The notes under the pieces were generated by a model, which worked only from the letters and a program-made list of their open reading frames with translations, made no database searches and was not told where the DNA came from. This document shows positions 59,862 to 64,000 of a stretch of DNA of 64,000 bases, piece by piece. The stretch's first letter is position 1. Each line of letters opens with the position of its first letter. The stretch is from Armatimonadota bacterium (lineage in GTDB: Bacteria; Armatimonadota; Fimbriimonadia; Fimbriimonadales; Fimbriimonadaceae): the NCBI GenBank assembly GCA_016223145.1, contig JACRPN010000004.1:62001-126000 (forward strand), read 5' to 3'. The position numbers and the translations under genes were made by a program.

Positions 59862-60283
59862 CCGTTCTCTTTGTCTGCGTCCACAACTCGGGTCGTTCAC
59901 AGATGGCGGAGGCACTATTACGCCACCTTGCTGCCCGGCGCGGAATCGCCGTCGTCTCGACTTCGGCGGGCACGATGGGCGCGGGCTCGCTGAACCCCGC
60001 AGCCGTGCAGGCGATGGAGGAGATCGGGATTCCGATGGAGGGGCAACATCCTAAGCAGCTGAACCAGACCCTTGCCGACTCCGCCGATCGGATCATCTCG
60101 ATGGGTTGCGGAGTCGACGCCGACGCGTGCCCAGCGCGGTTCTTGGTGACGGAGGATTGGGGGCTGGACGACCCGGCGGGCCAGCCCATCGAGGCGGTCA
60201 AGGCCATACGGGATCAGATTCGGGAGCGGATGGAAAAGCTGCTGGACGAAATTCAGCAGAAAAACCCTGAGAGACCACTTTAG
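59858..60283 (+). CDS. arsC: Thioredoxin-coupled arsenate reductase, LMW-PTP type
   Basis: The 142-residue protein has the phosphatase loop CVHNSGR (Cys7 to Arg13) and two more Cys residues, Cys84 and Cys91, in [16 protein letters not shown]. The three form the Cys-relay of the Staphylococcus/Bacillus type ArsC. It reduces As(V) to As(III) for methylation by ArsM or export by ACR3. It is the last gene of the operon; the next gene starts 32 bp on. Confidence 0.95.
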   Translation: MTVLFVCVHNSGRSQMAEALLRHLAARRGIAVVSTSAGTMGAGSLNPAAVQAMEEIGIPMEGQHPKQLNQTLADSADRIISMGCGVDADACPARFLVTEDWGLDDPAGQPIEAVKAIRDQIRERMEKLLDEIQQKNPERPL

Positions 60284-60315
60284 GTTTTGCCGCGCTGTGC
60301 CGAAAATTGCACCAA

Positions 60316-61371
60316 ATGGCACCGAAGCCCAAGAACCCAGCCCCCGCGCAACCCACTGAGAAGACCTGGCCCAAGGTCGGCCTCGCAATGCCCACCGTGG
60401 ACAACGCCGAGCAAGCTTGCCAGGCCATGGAGGCGTTCTTCAGGAGTTACCCAGGTGACGTCGTCTTTGCTGTGGTTGCGAATGGAACCGGAAAGCCGGA
60501 TTTGAAGGCGCTCCGCGAGTTCGCGGGCAAGCATCCTGGGAAGGTCCTGCTCGACGAACGGACCGAGAACATCGGCTATGGGCAGGGGTGCAATGCGGGC
60601 CTTGGGGCACTTTGCGAGCGGGGCGACATCGAAGTCTACGGGGTCACCAACGACGATGTTCTGCCCGCAAGCACCTGCCTCACCGAGCTCGTCGGGGCGC
60701 TTCAGGAATTGGACGAGATGGGCCTGCGGCCCGGGCTGGTCGCGCCCGTCACCAACAACATCAGCGGCGGCCAGCAGCGCCACATCGGCGATTACTCCAG
60801 CCCGGAACAGATGGAAGCCCGGGCGACGGAGTGGTTTGCCAAGCATCACGAGGCCGCAACCCAAGCGATTCAGCTCAGAGGGCTTTTCTTGCTCATCCAC
60901 CCAGAGCTTCTGGGGATTGTCGGGGGGTTCGACCCGCGCTTTGGGGTCGGCAACTTCGAGGACGACGATTTCAACCTGCGCGCCCGGCTGGCCGGCTTTT
61001 CGCTCTGGATCGCCGAAGGCGCGTTCCTTCACCACCACGGCTCCACCACCTTCAGGAAGCTCAACATCGACTACAAGGCCAACATCGAGCGCAACGCCGA
61101 GGCGTTCCTTCGAAAGTGGCGTTTGAACAAGCTCGATGAGTGGCCCGGGATGCTCACGGCGCCGGACGGCGTCGAGCTCTATTGCCCGCTCAGCGGCGAA
61201 GCATCGGATTCGACCTTTAGGATTCGGCTGAACGGCGAATGGATCGACCTGATCGAGCAGGCCTCGGACGTTGAGTTCGCGGGATGGGTGGCGAGCAAGC
61301 TCTCCCAACAGCCACGCACCGCTAGCAAGGTGGTCGCAACGATCGTCCGGGAGCTGGAGGCGGCTGCGTGA
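60316..61371 (+). CDS. Family 2 glycosyltransferase
   Basis: ATG 60316 (MAPKPKNPAP) opens a 351-residue protein with a GT2-like nucleotide-sugar domain: VGLAMPTVDNAEQACQAMEA, NIGYGQGCNAGL, YGVTNDDVLP (DxD-type metal site) and GGFDPRFGVGNFEDDDFNLR (acceptor Asp region). EGAFLHHHGSTTF is a typical late motif. Such enzymes build O-antigen-like or exopolysaccharide chains. The C-terminal 80 residues are an extra domain. It follows the arsenic operon but is probably separate from it. Confidence 0.85.
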   Translation: MAPKPKNPAPAQPTEKTWPKVGLAMPTVDNAEQACQAMEAFFRSYPGDVVFAVVANGTGKPDLKALREFAGKHPGKVLLDERTENIGYGQGCNAGLGALCERGDIEVYGVTNDDVLPASTCLTELVGALQELDEMGLRPGLVAPVTNNISGGQQRHIGDYSSPEQMEARATEWFAKHHEAATQAIQLRGLFLLIHPELLGIVGGFDPRFGVGNFEDDDFNLRARLAGFSLWIAEGAFLHHHGSTTFRKLNIDYKANIERNAEAFLRKWRLNKLDEWPGMLTAPDGVELYCPLSGEASDSTFRIRLNGEWIDLIEQASDVEFAGWVASKLSQQPRTASKVVATIVRELEAAA

Positions 61372-61625
61372 ACGGCGGAAGGTGAGCGGTCGACGATGGG
61401 CGGTTGACAGTTGACGGTGAGCGGTGGGAGGGGACCGGCAGCATGCGCCTCATCCAAGCATTCAGCCCGTGCTACAGGTTCAATAGCCCAATGCCCTGAA
61501 GCTCCAATGCCCTAATGCCTCAATGCCTGCCCACCCGAACACCTGAAAACCTCACCAACCACCAACCAGCCAGCCAGCCACCAACCACCCCCCCTCCCCC
61601 CGACGGGTATCCTCATCACCGCTCT
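61372..61625. repeat. Gap with AGTTGACGGTGAGCGG and CAATGCC word tracts
   Basis: The gap holds words GGTGAGCGGT, GGCGGTTGACAGTTGACGG (61382-61425), then AATGCCC, AATGCCT words (61489-61520), ACCTGAAAACCTC, and CCAACCAGCCAGCCAGCCAC. All are non-coding short-word tracts. The AATGCC words belong to the same family as the arms at 36775-36980. Confidence 0.6.
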
Positions 61626-62078
61626 ATGAAAGTGGTTGTTTTCGGCTGTGGAAGAACGGGCTCGAACCTTGCCCTCTCCCTCAGCAATCAGGGCCACGAC
61701 GTTACCGTCGTGGAACAAAACTCCTCCGCGATTGCCAGGCTCGGCACCCAGCATCGCTGTGAGGTCGTTATCGGCAGCGGGCTGGACTACGACGTCCTTG
61801 AACGCGCAGGGATCGCCAATGCCGATGTGTTTTTCGCGCTCACCAGGGGAGACAACACAAACATCATGGCGGCGCAGATCGCAAAGCTCCGCTACAACTG
61901 CCCCAAGGTCTGCGTCAAGGTCGCCGATCCCCTGCGCGCCGACGCCTATCGCAAGCTCGGCTACTTCTGCGTGAACCCAAGCTCGCTCTCCGCGGGTCTG
62001 ATGCTGGATTGGCTCCTGGACAACCCGTATCAGACGATCGACACCTACAACCGACTACCGAAGGAGCTCGAGGTTTAG
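61626..62078 (+). CDS. TrkA N-terminal domain protein (single RCK_N)
   Basis: ATG 61626 starts at the Rossmann fold (MKVVVFGCGRTGSNLALSLS), the NAD(H)-binding RCK_N domain. The 150-residue protein ends before any RCK_C domain. CEVVIGSGLDYDVLERAGIA and YNCPKVCVKVADPLRAD are typical. It lies 3 bp upstream of a longer TrkA protein (N and C domains), and together the two form the gating part of a K+ uptake system. No TrkH/KtrB gene is in the window. Confidence 0.85.
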   Translation: MKVVVFGCGRTGSNLALSLSNQGHDVTVVEQNSSAIARLGTQHRCEVVIGSGLDYDVLERAGIANADVFFALTRGDNTNIMAAQIAKLRYNCPKVCVKVADPLRADAYRKLGYFCVNPSSLSAGLMLDWLLDNPYQTIDTYNRLPKELEV

Positions 62079-62081
62079 GCC

Positions 62082-62750
62082 ATGTATGTGATTCTTGTTG
62101 GGGGCGGCAACGTGGGGCTCCAGTTGGCCAAGCGGCTGAACGCCGCGGGCAACGAAGTGCTCCTGATCGAAAAGGACAGCCAGCAATCGGAGCGGCTTCG
62201 CCACATCCTCGGGGATGAGAACGTCATGGTCGGCGACGGCTGTGAAATGGCCACCCAGAAGGTGTCCGGCTTTGGGAGGGCCGATGTCGTGGTGGCGGTG
62301 ACCGGCGAAGACGAGGACAACATGGTCGTCTGCCAGATGGCCAAGTCGGTATGGAACGTGGAGCGGGTGCTCGCGCGCGTGAACGACCCGGACCACGAAG
62401 AGCTGTTCCGGAAGACCGGTATCGACGAGACCGTCAGCGCGACCAGCATCATCTACAGCCTTCTTGAGCAGCAAATCTCACCCGACACCCTGTTGCCGGT
62501 CGGTGCGTTGGCTCGCGGAAACTATGAGATCGTCGAGATCGAGCTCAGCTCGCGCTCGCCGGTCGCAGGCAAGTCGCTGCGGGAACTGGAGCTGCCGCCC
62601 AAGACCAATGTGATCTGGGTGCTGCGAGGGGAGCAGGGCCACGGAGTCACCGGCGACACTCGGTTTGAGGCCGGGGACATGGTGGTGGCGCTCGTGCCGA
62701 GAGAGCACGCCGAGTCCTTGCGAATGCTGATGGCGCCGATCCGGCACTGA
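62082..62750 (+). CDS. trkA: TrkA-family K+ uptake regulatory protein
   Basis: The 222-residue protein has an NAD-binding RCK_N domain (MYVILVGGGNVGLQLAKRLN, then RADVVVAVTGEDEDNMVVCQ) and an RCK_C domain from about 140 (IVEIELSSRSPVAGKSLREL, then GDTRFEAGDMVVALVPR). TrkA and KtrA proteins gate TrkH or KtrB channels by nucleotide binding. Its 3-bp spacing from the single-domain partner implies cotranscription. Cotranscription of two RCK proteins, one lacking RCK_C, is the odd feature. Confidence 0.9.
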   Translation: MYVILVGGGNVGLQLAKRLNAAGNEVLLIEKDSQQSERLRHILGDENVMVGDGCEMATQKVSGFGRADVVVAVTGEDEDNMVVCQMAKSVWNVERVLARVNDPDHEELFRKTGIDETVSATSIIYSLLEQQISPDTLLPVGALARGNYEIVEIELSSRSPVAGKSLRELELPPKTNVIWVLRGEQGHGVTGDTRFEAGDMVVALVPREHAESLRMLMAPIRH

Positions 62751-62810
62751 GGCTTGGAGCGTTTCGGGCGCCGTTTGGGCCGCCTGCAACGTATGTGCTA
62801 CGGTGCATCG

Positions 62811-63326
62811 ATGACAAAACTTCTGGCTCTCATTCTGATGTTTGCCTCTCTTCCCTTTGCCGTCGCGCAATCCGGTCCCCACGCAGAAGCCCTTAAGAAG
62901 CTGAACTTCCTGGTCGGCAAATGGACCTCGACCGAAACCGCCAAGCGCCCAGGGGCCCCGGACGTGGAATTCACCCTTCACGGCGTGAACGAATGGGCTG
63001 TGGGAGGCACGATGCTCCAGATCATCGAGAGCTTTGAGATTCCTGGCGCGGGAACGCGGCACAACCACATCCTGATGGGCTACGACGCCCGCGAGAAGAA
63101 ATACACCACTTACTGGTTCACGAACGGTTCTGGGAGGCCGATCGTGTTCTCAGGGGACTTTGAGGGCTCGAATCTGGTGCTCACCCAGTCGGAAACCGCC
63201 TCCAATGCCCAGGTGCTTCGGATCGTGTACCGCCCAAAGAACGAGAAGGAAATCGACGCGGAACTCCAGGTCAAGGTCGGCGACAAGTTCGAGCCTCGCA
63301 CCGTGGCAAAGTACGTGAAGGATTGA
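62811..63326 (+). CDS. Secreted DUF1579-like protein
   Basis: ATG 62811 opens a signal peptide (MTKLLALILMFASLPFAVAQ). The 171-residue protein has KKLNFLVGKWTSTETAKRPG, a pattern of the DUF1579-type lipocalin-like beta-barrels, and later YDAREKKYTTYWFTNGSGR. These small exported barrels have no known function. No Shine-Dalgarno site is visible. The frame to 62754 upstream is not preferred. Confidence 0.68.
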   Translation: MTKLLALILMFASLPFAVAQSGPHAEALKKLNFLVGKWTSTETAKRPGAPDVEFTLHGVNEWAVGGTMLQIIESFEIPGAGTRHNHILMGYDAREKKYTTYWFTNGSGRPIVFSGDFEGSNLVLTQSETASNAQVLRIVYRPKNEKEIDAELQVKVGDKFEPRTVAKYVKD

Positions 63327-63329
63327 CAG

Positions 63330-63395
63330 ATAGAGGGACCAAGGGACAAAGGGACTGAGAGACAAAGGGACAGAGGGACAGAGGGACAAAGGCTG
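63330..63395. repeat. GGGACAGAGGGACAAAG tract
   Basis: Words AGGGACCAAGGGACAAAGGG and GGGACAGAGGGACAGAGGGA repeat with period about 8 in the gap after the DUF1579-like gene. Non-coding. Confidence 0.75.
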
Positions 63396-63542
63396 CGATC
63401 ACCCTTAGCTCATCTCCATTCGCCCATCGCACTTCGCGCTTCGCCTTCCTCAGTTTCTCCTAGGGCAGACACTCAGTCTGCCTTGTCCCCTCGGCCATCA
63501 GGCGACGGAGGCCCCCCAAAAAGCGGGGAGGCAGGAGCCTCT

Positions 63543-63767
63543 TCAGGATCCTGCCTCTTTCAGCCCTGCCTGCGGACTTTCGGCCTCGAAAAGATGTATC
63601 GAGGGATGTTTTCTATGATTGCTTTGCGTTGCGCAGTATTCAGCCAGTTTCCGCAGTGCCGATTCCGTGGTGGGGTCGATCCCGTGCGGGCTCATGAGAC
63701 ACATGACCAGCAACGAGTACGCCTCCTCCTCGGTGAGCTGCAACCCCGCCTGCGTTGATTCAGGCAT
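63543..63767 (-). CDS. Small protein of unknown function under a probable ECF promoter
   Basis: ATG 63767 has GGAGG five bases upstream (a strong Shine-Dalgarno site), preferred over GTG 63773. The 74-residue protein is helical and acidic: LTEEEAYSLLVMCLMSPHGI, then DPTTESALRKLAEYCATQ. It has no signal peptide. I do not know a family, though the LTEEEAxxLL...ALRKLAEYC pattern looks like a conserved fold. An ECF-type promoter with close-to-consensus boxes lies 31 bp upstream of the start (63798-63825). Confidence 0.62.
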   Translation of the reverse strand: MPESTQAGLQLTEEEAYSLLVMCLMSPHGIDPTTESALRKLAEYCATQSNHRKHPSIHLFEAESPQAGLKEAGS

Positions 63768-63797
63768 GGCCACCTCCGAGGTACCGCTGACTCTTGA

Positions 63798-63825
63798 TTA
63801 GACGGGAATCGTCCGAAAAAGTTCC
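63798..63825 (-). promoter_or_regulatory. RpoE/ECF-type promoter
   Basis: On the minus strand, GGAACTT (63819-63825) and GTCTAA (63798-63803) are separated by 15 bases, a near-perfect match to the sigma-E-type consensus GGAACTT-N15-GTCTAA. The predicted start is about 25 bases before ATG 63767. The ECF sigma factor encoded at 52594-53226 is a candidate user. Confidence 0.6.
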
Positions 63826-64000
63826 TTAGGGGATTTCCGCTTTCGCAGCAATTCCCGGGAACCCGGCGATGTTACCAAAGGTTGGGGTGAAGGTGCTTGG
63901 CCACCCACACCCAGACGATGGCGCCGCCACAACCGCAAGGCCCTCCACAAACCGCACATGAGCAACTCACCCAGCCCCAAAAACGCCCCCCGGTATACTC
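63826..64000. other. Right-hand end of window
   Basis: No supported gene is seen. A minus-strand frame of 60 codons (63798-63980) overlaps the ECF promoter, is Arg/Leu-rich, and is likely spurious. Confidence 0.3.

Noticed and set aside
63798-63980. 60-codon minus-strand frame at the right edge
   Set aside because: Overlaps the ECF-type promoter, Arg/Leu-rich, no ribosome binding site.

Overview
The window is about 60% G+C, densely coded on both strands, and comes from a diderm, probably flagellated heterotroph. Several genes together suggest Armatimonadota (Fimbriimonadia-like): a PEP-CTERM secreted protein, a TIGR03790 protein, a prepilin-like H-X9-DG domain protein, pyruvate phosphate dikinase, McsB-type arginine kinase, and HslV without HslU. 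This is inferred from gene content; no database search was run.

Layout. 1-3.8 kb: glycan-degradation locus (GH42 and GH29 enzymes, AraC regulator). 3.9-7.2 kb: an accessory cassette (DUF1848 protein with a CxxxCxxC motif, a SAM methyltransferase, an AlkB-like dioxygenase) bounded by 176-bp direct repeats that contain the 3' half of tRNA-Pro(GGG). The intact tRNA-Pro is at the right end, followed by a tandem array of tRNA-like 80-bp units. 7.3-16.2 kb: TPR lipoprotein-like secreted protein, PII, FliL, a membrane protein, McsB, HPt, an FAD oxidoreductase, and an AlkZ-like winged-helix protein. 16.3-19.5 kb: pheST with three low-complexity or palindromic in-frame inserts. 19.4-32.4 kb: membrane glycosyltransferase-like protein, TIGR03790, PhyH, class III cyclase, TauE, the DUF1326/HxlR pair, a diguanylate cyclase, a beta-barrel and an M1 peptidase. 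32.6-42.2 kb: tRNA-Met, MacAB-like efflux genes, a sugar isomerase-like protein, an orphan Mu-type portal protein, PEP-CTERM and hypothetical proteins. 42.4-45.1 kb: ppdK. 45-48.7 kb: repeat-rich spacer and small stress membrane proteins. 48.7-56 kb: PBP1A, an ECF sigma/anti-sigma/RseB-like operon, HslV, GHL10 and DUF2993. 57.2-60.3 kb: tRNA-Leu and an arsRM-acr3-arsC arsenic operon with 4-bp overlaps throughout. 60.3-64 kb: GT2, a pair of TrkA/RCK genes and small secreted proteins.

Many intergenic gaps hold a tract of short, degenerate repeated words, different in each gap. The most unusual region is the tRNA-Pro-bounded cassette: it is compact, has no integrase, and joins a probable radical-SAM-like protein, a methyltransferase and an oxidative demethylase. 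It is the best candidate here for an undescribed nucleic-acid modification or repair system.
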